Of a DNA stretch of 64,000 bases, positions 1 through 8,236 are shown one piece after another; position 1 is the stretch's first letter; each line of letters begins with the position of its first letter. Position numbers and translations under genes: made by a program. This stretch comes from Brevibacillus laterosporus DSM 25 (lineage in GTDB: Bacteria; Bacillota; Bacilli; Brevibacillales; Brevibacillaceae). The notes under the pieces were generated by a model. The model worked only from the letters and a program-made list of their open reading frames with translations, made no database searches and was not told the origin of the DNA. The stretch is from positions 4,253,501 through 4,317,500 of the forward strand of contig NZ_CP017705.1 in the NCBI RefSeq assembly GCF_002706795.1. The letters are read 5' to 3'.

Positions 1-819
1 TCATTGTCTCATGTGGCACAGGAAATTGTTCAATGGCGTATGCCAGTTTCCCCTTTTTTAGATGAGTGGAAAATAGCCAAGCCCAAAGCATTGATGTTGG
101 TTTGTTTGACTGGGGAAGGGGCAGCACGTCAACTCGGACAAATTGTGAGCGAGCATGTGGGAGATCGTGGTGGGGATCTACATTATTTGTTTGCAAATAC
201 TCATACGGTACGCTCCTCCTATACAAAGTGGAAAGAGGAATATCATATTTTAGCGGTTGTAGGCACGATTGATCCATTGGTAGATGGGCTACCCTTTATC
301 TCCTTACAGAATTTAATTGAGGGAAGTGGATTTTCGTTTTTAGATCGCTTATTAATGGTGGGTGATTGGACGGGTGGACAAGCAGATAGTGATCAACGGA
401 CACCATTACACATGCAGGATTTATTTGTGACGGATCTTATTTTTTCAGATTGCAACATTTCTAATAAAAAAGAAGCAATTCTTTTTCTTGCTCACAAGCT
501 AGTAGAAAAAGGCTACGTAAAACCCGAATTCGTACAGAAGGTGTGGGAACGCGAAAAGCTTGGGACAACATCACTCGCAGGTGGTATCGCGATCCCGCAT
601 GCAGAGCCTGCTCAGACTATCAAGCCTGCCGTTGCCATTATGCAATTGGCTCATCCTCTGGAGTGGGGACCGGGTATTCAGGTAGACTGGGTAATCATGT
701 TGGCAGTTAATGATACATGCCAATTTGCTGTGGAAGAATTAATGGAAGCATTGGAAGAACCAGCGAATATCCAGAAGATTACAACCAGAGGTGGGGAGGA
801 AGAGAAATGGAATCAATGA
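1..819 (+). CDS. PTS-regulated transcriptional regulator, C-terminal fragment (LevR-like EIIB-type region plus EIIA type-2 domain)
   Basis: The reading frame is open from the window edge, so the true start lies upstream and only about 272 residues are visible. The segment with VCLTGEGAARQL followed by GTIDPLVDGLPFISL resembles the EIIB-like region of LevR/ManR-type PRD regulators. Further on, GGIAIPHAEP carries the histidine context of a fructose/mannitol-type EIIA (PTS_EIIA_2) domain. Such proteins sense sugar-PTS phosphorylation and control a nearby operon. The N-terminal DNA- or RNA-binding part is not in view, so a sigma-54 activator and a BglG-type antiterminator cannot be told apart. 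The end overlaps the next small gene. Its position beside the aco operon makes it a candidate aco regulator (inference). Confidence 0.7.
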   Translation, partial: SLSHVAQEIVQWRMPVSPFLDEWKIAKPKALMLVCLTGEGAARQLGQIVSEHVGDRGGDLHYLFANTHTVRSSYTKWKEEYHILAVVGTIDPLVDGLPFISLQNLIEGSGFSFLDRLLMVGDWTGGQADSDQRTPLHMQDLFVTDLIFSDCNISNKKEAILFLAHKLVEKGYVKPEFVQKVWEREKLGTTSLAGGIAIPHAEPAQTIKPAVAIMQLAHPLEWGPGIQVDWVIMLAVNDTCQFAVEELMEALEEPANIQKITTRGGEEEKWNQ

Positions 820-977
820 AAAGAGTAACTCCTGGCACAAAAATATATAAATTGTTTGAACACGATAAATTTGTATGCGAGGGCACGGAAGAAGTTTTTC
901 TCATTCCCATTGAAAAATTAACCAAAGAGGAATTTAAAAAACGCTTGGAAGAAAATCCAAAGTTGTTAGAAGAATAA
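807..977 (+). CDS. Small uncharacterised protein (56 aa)
   Basis: The ATG at 807 is preceded by GGGGAGGA at about 794-801 and overlaps the end of the PTS-type regulator by 13 bp, so the two are probably co-translated. The product is charged and helical near its end (KLTKEEFKKRLEENPKLLEE) and has no recognisable domain or membrane segment. A longer in-frame start at 717 lies inside the upstream gene without a good ribosome binding site and was not used. No function can be assigned. The strong Shine-Dalgarno sequence and tight coupling support a real gene. Confidence 0.6.
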   Translation: MESMKRVTPGTKIYKLFEHDKFVCEGTEEVFLIPIEKLTKEEFKKRLEENPKLLEE

Positions 978-1005
978 AAAGATAAGAAAACCATTGAGAT
1001 AATGG

Positions 1006-1033
1006 TTGACGGATATAAAAAAAGAGGTAAAAT
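1006..1033 (+). promoter_or_regulatory. Putative sigma-A promoter of the aco operon
   Basis: TTGACG (1006-1011), a 16-bp spacer and TAAAAT (1028-1033) form a near-consensus vegetative promoter. Transcription would start at about 1040, directly at the 13-bp direct repeat. A small inverted repeat (AACCATT/AATGGTT, about 990-1007) overlaps the -35 box. Confidence 0.5.
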
Positions 1034-1041
1034 AAAGATGT

Positions 1042-1073
1042 AGAACAAATGTAACTTATCAGAACAAATGTAA
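1042..1073 (+). promoter_or_regulatory. Direct repeat, candidate operator or RNA-binding site in the aco leader
   Basis: AGAACAAATGTAA occurs exactly twice, at 1042-1054 and 1061-1073, 19 nt start to start (about two helical turns), at or just after the predicted transcription start. GAACAAAT-like words occur in operators of SorC/DeoR-type sugar regulators, and such a regulator is encoded just downstream of this operon, so it is the natural candidate. RNA-level recognition is also possible because a terminator follows. Confidence 0.5.
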
Positions 1074-1085
1074 AAAAGGGCCTCG

Positions 1086-1131
1086 GGCCGAATGCTTCCC
1101 TGTGTGGAGGTGTTCGGCCTTTTGTCTTTTT
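1086..1131 (+). terminator. Intrinsic terminator or attenuator in the aco leader
   Basis: GGCCGAATGCTTCC (1086-1099) pairs with GGAGGTGTTCGGCC (1106-1119), 14 bp with a few G-U pairs and a 6-nt loop, followed by the T-rich run TTTTGTCTTTTT. It lies after the predicted promoter and 25 nt before the acoA start. It is therefore either the end of the upstream unit or an attenuator of the aco operon. Confidence 0.75.
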
Positions 1132-1155
1132 CTAAAGAGCAAAGGAGGGTACAAC

Positions 1156-2142
1156 ATGACTACTGCTTGGCAATTGCCTGAGATGATTACGGAGCAAAAG
1201 TTGGTTGAATTACTACATCAAATGTGGGTGATCCGCTTTTTTGATGAGAAGGTGGATGAATTTTTTGCAAAAGGGTTAATTCACGGAACTACCCATCTAT
1301 GTGTTGGACAAGAAGCAACAGCGGCAGGTGCAATCGCTGTGCTTCAACCAGAGGATAAAATTACAAGTACGCACCGCGGTCATGGACACTGCATTGCCAA
1401 AGGTGCTGATGTTAATAAAATGATGGCTGAATTATTTGGACGTGAAACGGGATATTGCAAAGGAAAAGGCGGATCGATGCATATCGCGGATGTAGATAAA
1501 GGGAATTTGGGAGCGAATGGTATTGTCGGTGGTGGTATTCCTATTGCAGTTGGAGCGGCGCTTACCTCACAAATGAGGAAGTTAGGCTATGTTACAATCA
1601 GCTTTTTTGGCGATGGAGCGAGTAATGAAGGTAGCTTTCATGAGTCAGTTAATATGGCTTCCATTTGGAAATTACCCGTTATCTTCTTCTGTGAAAATAA
1701 TCAATATGGAATGTCTGGTCCTGTAACGGAGATGGTGAATATCGAACATATTGCGGAACGGTCAAAAGCATATGGTATTCCTGGAGTCGTAGTAGATGGA
1801 AATGATCTTTTCGCAGTCATGAATGCTGTAGCTGAAGCGGCAGAACGAGCTCGGCGTGGCGAAGGGCCTACTTTAATTGAAGCCAAAACATATCGATACA
1901 AAGGTCATTCAAAGAGCGATGCGAAAAAATATCGGACACGCGAAGAAGAGATGGATTGGAGAAAAAATCGCGATTGTATTAAGAAATTACAAGAAGTATT
2001 GATAGAGAAAGGCTTACTTACACAAGAACAAGCGAAAGAAATCGAACAACAGGCAAAGAAAGAGATAGAAGAAGCAGTGGTGTTTGCTGAAGAAAGCCCA
2101 ATGCCTTCACTAGAAACGTTGGAAGAAGATGTCTACGCATAA
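1156..2142 (+). CDS. acoA: Acetoin/2-oxoacid dehydrogenase E1 alpha subunit (TPP-dependent)
   Basis: E1 alpha (328 aa) binds thiamine diphosphate and starts oxidative cleavage of acetoin, or decarboxylation of a 2-oxoacid, in a cytoplasmic dehydrogenase complex. The TPP motif begins with GDG at residues 152-154 and ends with NN at 181-182. HRGHGH near residue 73 and GYCKGKGGSMHIAD near 100 are typical of the AcoA/PdhA family. The ATG at 1156 is preceded by AAAGGAGGGT; an upstream in-frame start at 1102 lies in the terminator hairpin and was rejected. Length fits AcoA (about 330 aa). It is first in acoA-acoB-acoC-E3. The acetoin assignment rests on similarity and operon form; a branched-chain or pyruvate substrate is not excluded. 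Confidence 0.88.
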   Translation: MTTAWQLPEMITEQKLVELLHQMWVIRFFDEKVDEFFAKGLIHGTTHLCVGQEATAAGAIAVLQPEDKITSTHRGHGHCIAKGADVNKMMAELFGRETGYCKGKGGSMHIADVDKGNLGANGIVGGGIPIAVGAALTSQMRKLGYVTISFFGDGASNEGSFHESVNMASIWKLPVIFFCENNQYGMSGPVTEMVNIEHIAERSKAYGIPGVVVDGNDLFAVMNAVAEAAERARRGEGPTLIEAKTYRYKGHSKSDAKKYRTREEEMDWRKNRDCIKKLQEVLIEKGLLTQEQAKEIEQQAKKEIEEAVVFAEESPMPSLETLEEDVYA

Positions 2143-2170
2143 CGGATAAACAAAGAAGGAAGGGAACCAC

Positions 2171-3154
2171 ATGAGAGAGATTACGTATTTGGAAGCAGTC
2201 CGCGAAGCGATGAGTCAGGAGATGCGTGTCAATCCAGATGTTTTTTTGATGGGGGAAGACATCGGAGTATATGGGGGAGCGTTTGGGGTGTCGCGTGGGA
2301 TGATTGAAGAATTTGGGCCAGAGCGAATTCGCAACACTCCGATTTCCGAAGCAGCGATTGCAGGAGCAGCTGTTGGAGCAGCTATGACTGGCATGCGACC
2401 AATCATGGAACTGCAATTCTCTGATTTTGTAACCATTGCAATGGATCAGCTGGTTAATCAGGCAGCGAAAAATCGCTACATGTTTGGTGGTAAGGGGAAG
2501 GTGCCAATGGTCGTACGTACACCATCTGGTTCGGGAACGGGTGCCGCGGCACAGCATACGCAAAGTCTAGAAGCATGGATGGCCCACATTCCAGGGTTAA
2601 AAGTTGTCCAGCCCTCAACTGCTTATGATGTAAAGGGTTTATTAAAAGCAGCAATTGATGATAATAACCCGGTTATTTTTTATGAACACAAGCTTCTATA
2701 TAAAATATCGGGGGATGTACCAGAAGAATCGTACAGTATTCCACTTGGTGTGGCTGATGTGAAACGAGAAGGAACGGACGTAACAATCGTAGCCACTGCC
2801 ATTATGGTACACAAAGCGTTAGAAGCCGCCGCAGAATTAGAGAAGGAAGGCATCTCTGTTGAAGTCATCGATCCACGTACATTAGTACCTTTGGATACCG
2901 ACACCATTATTCGATCAGTGAAGAAAACAGGGAAGCTGATTGTGGTGCATGAAGCAGTTAAGTTTGGCGGATTCGGAGGAGAGATTGCAAGTATGATCGC
3001 AGAGAGTGAAGCATTTGACTATTTAGATGCTCCTATCAGACGTCTGGGTGGTAAATGGATACCTATGCCTTATAATCCAGTTCTAGAAAAAGCGGCAATC
3101 CCGCAAGTGCCTGATATTATACAAGCAGTAAAAGACACAGTGGCACATCGTTAG
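2171..3154 (+). CDS. acoB: Acetoin/2-oxoacid dehydrogenase E1 beta subunit
   Basis: E1 beta (327 aa) forms the alpha2beta2 E1 heterotetramer with AcoA. The sequence has the transketolase pyrimidine-binding half ([17 protein letters not shown] near residue 27, then [20 protein letters not shown]) and the C-terminal transketolase domain ([14 protein letters not shown], then [16 protein letters not shown]). Start ATG at 2171 follows AGAAGGAAGGG. It lies 28 bp after acoA and 15 bp before acoC, so the genes form one transcription unit. Long minus-strand ORFs inside this gene are shadows. Confidence 0.9.
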   Translation: MREITYLEAVREAMSQEMRVNPDVFLMGEDIGVYGGAFGVSRGMIEEFGPERIRNTPISEAAIAGAAVGAAMTGMRPIMELQFSDFVTIAMDQLVNQAAKNRYMFGGKGKVPMVVRTPSGSGTGAAAQHTQSLEAWMAHIPGLKVVQPSTAYDVKGLLKAAIDDNNPVIFYEHKLLYKISGDVPEESYSIPLGVADVKREGTDVTIVATAIMVHKALEAAAELEKEGISVEVIDPRTLVPLDTDTIIRSVKKTGKLIVVHEAVKFGGFGGEIASMIAESEAFDYLDAPIRRLGGKWIPMPYNPVLEKAAIPQVPDIIQAVKDTVAHR

Positions 3155-3169
3155 GAGGGGGAGAGGAAC

Positions 3170-4531
3170 ATGGCAACGGGAATCTTCATGCCTAAACTTA
3201 GTATGACAATGGAGACGGGAACCATTTTGCAATGGTTTAAAAAAGAGGGAGATCTGGTAGAAGAGGGTGATCTGCTACTAGAGGTAATGACAGACAAAAT
3301 TAACATTGAAGTAGAGGCTTATGCAACGGGTAGGTTATTAAAAATTTATGATGATGTGAACGCGGTTGTACCTGTACAAAAAATCATCGGCTATATTGGA
3401 GAACAGGGAGAAAAAGTCCCAGAGACACCACCAGCTATAGAGGGAGAAGAAACTCCTTCTGGTGTAAGTAAAGCTGGCGACGAGACCGTAGCTAGAGTAG
3501 ATGATTTCGACTCTGGAGAGGAAGCGGATAAAGTGCGTGCTACACCGGCAGCTCGACGCCTATCCAGAGAAAACGATGTCGCCCTACACGAGATTGAAGG
3601 TCGTGGGGCAAATGGCCGCATTCATGCAGAAGATGTAGAAGCACATGTTAAAGAAAATCAAGGTCGAAGGGCAACTCCTCTCGCGAAAAAAATTGCATCG
3701 AACTCAGGTGTTCAACTAGACACGATTCAGGGATCGGGAGCAAATGGGAAAATTACTAAAAATGATGTCCTAAAAGCAACGCCTACTGGTTTACAAACAA
3801 CTATAAACCATGGTGAAACAAACGGTACACAAACAACCGTCGAGCCAACACGTGTAAAATTGGAGGGCATGCGTAAAGTTATCTCTGAACGAATGGTCAA
3901 AAGTGTTACCACAGCTCCACATGTCACACTAGTAACAGAAGTAGATATGAGTAATGCAATCAAACTTCGTAAAAGCTTACTCCCGTTGATTGAGAGTCAG
4001 ACGGGATATCGGTTGTCTTATACAGAGATCATTATGAAAGCGGTTGCGATGGCATTACGGCAACATCCAAACATGAACGCTTCCATTGAAGGTGACTATA
4101 TTGTCTATAAACAGGAAGTGAACACCGGTCTTGCTGTTTCAGTACCAAACGGTCTGATGGTGCCAGTTGTCAAACATGCAGATCAGAAAGGCTTGGCGAC
4201 ATTAACAGCAGAGTGTAAAGAGCTAGGACGATTAGCTAGAGAAAGCAGATTGATGCCTGATCAGATGCAGGGTGGGTCATTTACGATTAGCAACCTTGGA
4301 ATGTACGACATTGATGCCTTTACACCGATCATTAATCAGCCAGAGATCGCCATTTTGGGGGTTGGCCGTATTACTGAGAAAGCAGTTGGTATTAATGGGG
4401 AGCTGAAACTTCGTCCGTTGATGACTTTGAGCCTCTCTTTTGACCATCGAATCGTGGATGGAGCACCAGCAGCGGAATTCCTACAAAGCATAAAACGTTC
4501 TCTTGAAGAACCATATCAGCTACTAGTCTAG
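3170..4531 (+). CDS. acoC: Dihydrolipoamide acyltransferase E2 with two tandem E3-binding domains
   Basis: E2 (453 aa) carries the lipoyl swinging arm and transfers the acyl group to CoA. The lipoyl domain spans residues 1-80, with modified lysine K43 in MTDKINIE. Two peripheral-subunit-binding domains follow: ATPAARRLSRENDV...GRGANGRI (about 123-158) and ATPLAKKIASNSGV...GSGANGKI (about 167-202). The C-terminal catalytic domain ends with DHRIVDG (H426), the active-site motif. B. subtilis AcoC is shorter (398 aa); the extra length here comes from the second binding domain and an acidic linker. Start ATG follows AGGAGGGGGAGAGG. Confidence 0.9.
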   Translation: MATGIFMPKLSMTMETGTILQWFKKEGDLVEEGDLLLEVMTDKINIEVEAYATGRLLKIYDDVNAVVPVQKIIGYIGEQGEKVPETPPAIEGEETPSGVSKAGDETVARVDDFDSGEEADKVRATPAARRLSRENDVALHEIEGRGANGRIHAEDVEAHVKENQGRRATPLAKKIASNSGVQLDTIQGSGANGKITKNDVLKATPTGLQTTINHGETNGTQTTVEPTRVKLEGMRKVISERMVKSVTTAPHVTLVTEVDMSNAIKLRKSLLPLIESQTGYRLSYTEIIMKAVAMALRQHPNMNASIEGDYIVYKQEVNTGLAVSVPNGLMVPVVKHADQKGLATLTAECKELGRLARESRLMPDQMQGGSFTISNLGMYDIDAFTPIINQPEIAILGVGRITEKAVGINGELKLRPLMTLSLSFDHRIVDGAPAAEFLQSIKRSLEEPYQLLV

Positions 4532-4542
4532 GAGGAACAGCT

Positions 4543-5922
4543 ATGAATACCTACGATATCATTGTCATCGGAGGAGGGCCGGGCGGATATGTAGCAGCCA
4601 TTCGCGCGTCAAAAGAAGGCAAGAAGGTGGCACTTGTGGAGCAGGGGCATCTAGGAGGAACCTGCTTGAACCGAGGATGCATTCCATCCAAAGCATTACT
4701 AAAGCATGCTGAAATTATTCATGCCATTAGGGATGCTTCCAAATACGGGGTTGAGGTAGGAGAAATGACGCTCTCCTTGCCAAAAATGATGCAGAGAAAA
4801 AATCAGGTTATCAATCAGCTTCGTGGGGGAATCGCTCATCTATTACGAACCGGAAAAATCGATGTATACCAAGGTAAGGGTGAGATTCAACCAGATAAAA
4901 CCGTGGTAATTACGGGTGATAAACCAGAGAGTATCAAAGCGAGGTCAATTATTATTGCGACGGGCTCCTCTCCGACTGTACCTCCAATTGAGGGCTTAGA
5001 TCAGGTACTTTATCACACAAGCGATACCATTTTTGATATAGAGGAAATTCCTGCGTCACTTGCAATTGTTGGCGGTGGTGTCATTGGTGTAGAGTTTGCC
5101 AGCATCTTTGAGAGTTTGGGAACAAAAGTAACAATCATTGAAATGGCAGATCGCATTTTGGCTACAGAGGATGAAATGGCTTCCCAGTTATTAACCAAAC
5201 ATTTGCGCAAAATTGGGGTTACGATTATAACGAAAGCAAAGGTAACAGCGGTTAAAGCCCATGACTCGCAAAAACAGCTTATTATCTATAATGAAGCTGG
5301 AGCAAAGCAGGATGTTGTAGCAGACCAGATTTTAGTAGCGATTGGGCGTCGACCAAATTTGTCGGCTTCTGCTAATCTGTCACTTGATACGGAGGGTCCA
5401 TTTATTAAAGTAAATACTCGTATGGAAACGAGTGTTCCAGATATATATGCAGTAGGTGACGTAATTGGTAATTGGCAGCTGGCTCATGTAGCAAGTGCAG
5501 AAGGAATTGTAGCTGCCATGAATGCGACGGGTCAAGCTAGAGACATGGATTACCGTAGCGTACCTCGATGCATGTACACCTATCCTGAGATAGCAAGTGT
5601 AGGGCTAAGCGAACGTGAAGCAATAGAAAAAGGTTTTCAGGTAAAAACGTCTGTTTACCAACTTGCGGTAAACGGCAAGGCCTTAGCAAGCGACCATACA
5701 GAGGGATTTGTAAAACTGATTGCAGATGAGGTCTATGGGGAAATACTGGGAGCTGTGATGGTTGGGCCGCATGTTACCGAGATGATTTCACAAATCTCTG
5801 CCTATATGCAGTTGGAAGGTACGGTTGAAGAAATGGCAAATTTGATTTTTCCACATCCAACTGTATCGGAAACATTACTTGAAGCAGCAAGTGACTGGCT
5901 AGGTAAAGGTATACATTCGTAA
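4543..5922 (+). CDS. acoL: Dihydrolipoamide dehydrogenase (E3)
   Basis: E3 (459 aa) reoxidises the dihydrolipoyl group of E2 with FAD and NAD+. The FAD motif GGGPGG is at about residues 10-15, the redox disulfide is C41-x4-C46 (GGTCLNRGCIPSK), the NAD Rossmann motif is GGGVIGVEFAS, and the C-terminal HPTVSE provides the catalytic His438-Glu443 pair. Length equals the usual 458-470 aa. It lies 11 bp after acoC with AGGAGG upstream and closes the operon before the terminator at 5982. It could also be called lpdA; the operon position favours acoL. Confidence 0.93.
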   Translation: MNTYDIIVIGGGPGGYVAAIRASKEGKKVALVEQGHLGGTCLNRGCIPSKALLKHAEIIHAIRDASKYGVEVGEMTLSLPKMMQRKNQVINQLRGGIAHLLRTGKIDVYQGKGEIQPDKTVVITGDKPESIKARSIIIATGSSPTVPPIEGLDQVLYHTSDTIFDIEEIPASLAIVGGGVIGVEFASIFESLGTKVTIIEMADRILATEDEMASQLLTKHLRKIGVTIITKAKVTAVKAHDSQKQLIIYNEAGAKQDVVADQILVAIGRRPNLSASANLSLDTEGPFIKVNTRMETSVPDIYAVGDVIGNWQLAHVASAEGIVAAMNATGQARDMDYRSVPRCMYTYPEIASVGLSEREAIEKGFQVKTSVYQLAVNGKALASDHTEGFVKLIADEVYGEILGAVMVGPHVTEMISQISAYMQLEGTVEEMANLIFPHPTVSETLLEAASDWLGKGIHS

Positions 5923-5981
5923 GAACTTGATATTTGTAGATTAGCGTTTAGTCTCTTACATGGGACACAACGTACAAAAGA

Positions 5982-6015
5982 AGAACTGGGGACGCCCTTC
6001 CTCAGTTCTTTTTTG
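5982..6015 (+). terminator. Intrinsic terminator of the aco operon
   Basis: AGAACTGGGG pairs with CCTCAGTTCT (one G-U pair) around a short loop, followed by six T. It ends the four-gene dehydrogenase operon about 60 bp after the E3 stop. Confidence 0.85.
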
Positions 6016-6141
6016 CTCCTTATCTCTTGGAGTGATTTTTTCAGCGATTCATTTGGGATAGGAATTTGTTTTCTATTTAGCGCTACTATGAGTTTACGTT
6101 TATAATAGAGGAAGGAAGATAGATGTAAGAGAGGTGAGACA

Positions 6142-7110
6142 ATGGATTGGGCTGAAAAAAGGGAACTCGTACGCGTCGCTAAACTATATTATTTTCAAGG
6201 ACTAACACAAGCAGAAATCTCTAAAAAGATCGGGGTTTCCCGCCCTGTTATATCCAAACTCCTACAAAAAGCAAAAGATGCTGGAATTGTAGAGATCATT
6301 ATTAAAGATGAAACTGTAAACGTAGTGGAGATTGAACAAAAGCTAGAAGAGATGTTCTCTTTAGATGAGGCAATTGTTGTTCCTGTGAACGGAATTGAGA
6401 ATCAGGAATTAATAAAGCAACTAGTAGCTAAGGAAGCAGCCATGCACCTATCTAAATTAGCTAAAAATGTCAAGAGTATCGGATTATCATGGGGGACCAC
6501 CCTGTATCATATGGTAAATGAGTACCCATACGAAAGAAATCCAGAAATGATGGTATACCCTCTTGTTGGGGGAACGGGACGCAAATACGTGGAAATCCAT
6601 TCTAATCAATTAGCCTATGAACTCTCAAAACGAATGGGGGCAAACTGTGAGTTTTTGTATGCGCCAGCGTTGGTAGAAACAGTGGAACTAAAAGAACAGA
6701 TACTGCAATCGGAATCTATTCACGTTTTACTAGATCAAATTCGTAAGGTAGAGATTGCGTTGTTAGGAATCGGCTTTTTAGAAGAATCAACATTGTTTAA
6801 CATGGGATATTTGAAAGAAGATGAAATGGAAGAGTTAAAACAAAATCATGCCGTGGGAGATATAGGTTCCCGCTTTATAGACAGAGATGGTAAGCAGATT
6901 AATATACCATTGAACAATCGTGTTATTGGTATTGACTTACCAGACCTGTTTCAGATTCCAACCGTAATTGCGGTAGCGACTGGTTTAGCAAAGGTGACAG
7001 CAATTACGGCTGCCCTACGTGGTGGTTATTTCCATAAATTATTTATAGATGAGCGCACAGCCAGAGAATTACTTGCTAGAAATGATGAGAAAGGCAAGAT
7101 TGAGGAGTAA
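6142..7110 (+). CDS. SorC/DeoR-family sugar-binding transcriptional regulator
   Basis: The 322-aa product has an N-terminal helix-turn-helix (about residues 8-50, GLTQAEISKKIGVSRPVISKLLQKA) and a C-terminal SorC-type sugar-phosphate-binding domain (LSWGTTLYHMV, YPLVGGTGRKYVEIHSN, GIGFLEESTLF, ATGLAKVTAITAALRGGYF). Family members are effector-responsive repressors or activators of catabolic genes. Start ATG follows AGAGAGGTGAG. It has its own region after the aco terminator and is 13 bp before the next gene. The effector is unknown. A role at the aco direct repeat is inferred from proximity only. Confidence 0.85.
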   Translation: MDWAEKRELVRVAKLYYFQGLTQAEISKKIGVSRPVISKLLQKAKDAGIVEIIIKDETVNVVEIEQKLEEMFSLDEAIVVPVNGIENQELIKQLVAKEAAMHLSKLAKNVKSIGLSWGTTLYHMVNEYPYERNPEMMVYPLVGGTGRKYVEIHSNQLAYELSKRMGANCEFLYAPALVETVELKEQILQSESIHVLLDQIRKVEIALLGIGFLEESTLFNMGYLKEDEMEELKQNHAVGDIGSRFIDRDGKQINIPLNNRVIGIDLPDLFQIPTVIAVATGLAKVTAITAALRGGYFHKLFIDERTARELLARNDEKGKIEE

Positions 7111-7123
7111 GGAGGGAACGGGT

Positions 7124-7447
7124 TTGGAAGAGACAGTGATTGAAACGGAACTCTACTGTATAACTTGTCTTGGTCAAGCACCTCACACTGTCACGTATGT
7201 ACATGATATCTTATATATGGTCAAATGTGAGCAATGTGGAAAAGAGAGCGTCATGGAACCAGATTTATTGAAAGAAATTTATACGCAGTATGTTGATCGA
7301 ATTATTTCGAAGCCACAACGGATTACTCAGGAATTCAGAGAAGATTTGAGCCATTTTATCTCGACCATGCCCTACCGTGTCATCAGTAAGCCATTTCGTA
7401 CTTATAGGGAGCTAAAGGGTATTTTTCGCTATAGAAAAAAGGTATAA
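7124..7447 (+). CDS. Small CXXC...CXXC zinc-ribbon-like protein
   Basis: The TTG start at 7124 is preceded by GGAGGG with 7-nt spacing directly after the regulator stop. A longer frame from 7049 lies inside the regulator gene. The 107-aa product has a CITC...CEQC pair of knuckles in its N-terminal 40 residues, typical of a small zinc ribbon, then a helical, basic tail (KPFRTYRELKGIFRYRKKV). It is probably co-transcribed with the SorC-family regulator and ends before a terminator. No function is recognised; a nucleic-acid or protein interaction role is possible. Confidence 0.7.
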   Translation: MEETVIETELYCITCLGQAPHTVTYVHDILYMVKCEQCGKESVMEPDLLKEIYTQYVDRIISKPQRITQEFREDLSHFISTMPYRVISKPFRTYRELKGIFRYRKKV

Positions 7448-7524
7448 CGATTCGTCGGAGATAGACAAGTAGAAAAATATTTCTTTATTCCTTTCGAAGG
7501 GTTATATCAGCATTTTTCTCCTTG

Positions 7525-7546
7525 GCAGGCATAGCCTGCTTTTTTC
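7525..7546 (+). terminator. Intrinsic terminator
   Basis: GCAGGC-ATA-GCCTGC followed by a T run. It separates the regulator/zinc-ribbon pair from the next gene. Confidence 0.75.
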
Positions 7547-7580
7547 TTATGTAGAATGGAGAAGAAGGAGGAATGCAGAA

Positions 7581-8084
7581 ATGCCACGACGATTTTTATT
7601 CGCGATGATGATTTCAGTAGGATTATCTCTGTTGTTGTCAGTTTTGCCGGTTTTTACGAAAAAAGGACCCATAACGGATGTACCTACCTTTCAGGAAATT
7701 CCTAAACTCACGGTAAGTTCACACAATCTTGTGGATTTATTTACTTTACTGGAAACTCATTATAAGATAAGTCATGTAGAGTGGGACCAACCTGCTATCA
7801 TGCTCACGTTGACCTTACCTGAAGACCACAAGAAAGTAAATGACCTCATGTTTCATGATGCCTATTCAATTGTGTATGTTCTGATGAACAAAACGACGAA
7901 TGTTAAGCATGTCACCCTTCAATTCGCTAGACCTAATGAACCAAATACAAAGAGTTCAGTTTTGCTTCTAATCGAAGTTGATCGAACGCAAATCGGACAA
8001 GAAGATAAATGGAAAAGCCCAACTGAACTGGTCGATGTAAAGCAGTATGTAAAACAGCATTTTTTTGTAAAAGAAGCCACCTGA
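7581..8084 (+). CDS. Uncharacterised membrane-anchored protein
   Basis: The 167-aa protein begins with a positive N-terminus and one hydrophobic segment (residues 5-25, FLFAMMISVGLSLLLSVLPV), so it is a signal anchor or secreted protein. The rest is soluble and lacks cysteines. No family is recognised. Start ATG follows AGAAGGAGGAAT. It occupies the place beside hepS where B. subtilis has mtrAB, so it is not part of the conserved order. It is followed by about 150 bp of promoter-like DNA, so it probably ends its own transcript. Confidence 0.7.
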   Translation: MPRRFLFAMMISVGLSLLLSVLPVFTKKGPITDVPTFQEIPKLTVSSHNLVDLFTLLETHYKISHVEWDQPAIMLTLTLPEDHKKVNDLMFHDAYSIVYVLMNKTTNVKHVTLQFARPNEPNTKSSVLLLIEVDRTQIGQEDKWKSPTELVDVKQYVKQHFFVKEAT

Positions 8085-8118
8085 TTACAGCAGAAAATTA
8101 TTCCTTCCTTTAAAAGTG

Positions 8119-8127
8119 TGATATACT
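8119..8127 (+). promoter_or_regulatory. Extended -10 promoter element upstream of hepS
   Basis: TG-A-TATACT (8119-8127) is an extended -10 element 110 bp before hepS. No good -35 is evident. It probably drives the hepS-menG-ubiA-ubiX-mqnA-hepT operon. Confidence 0.4.
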
Positions 8128-8236
8128 GTATGGCGATGGATTACTGCGTACCATTTTTTGTGTTCAAAAACATTACATTCTTTGTAAAAAATGGGGACAG
8201 TGATGGGGCTTCAACGCTTTAGATGGAGGAGGCATA

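Noticed and set aside
830-860. TGGCAC at about 837 as a sigma-54 -24 box for aco
   Set aside because: The -12 element TTGC is missing at the right distance, and the site lies within the 56-aa coding frame. A sigma-A promoter fits better downstream.
2018-2563. 181-aa minus-strand ORF inside acoAB
   Set aside because: It lies entirely over conserved coding sequence on the other strand, has no ribosome binding site and no recognisable motif.
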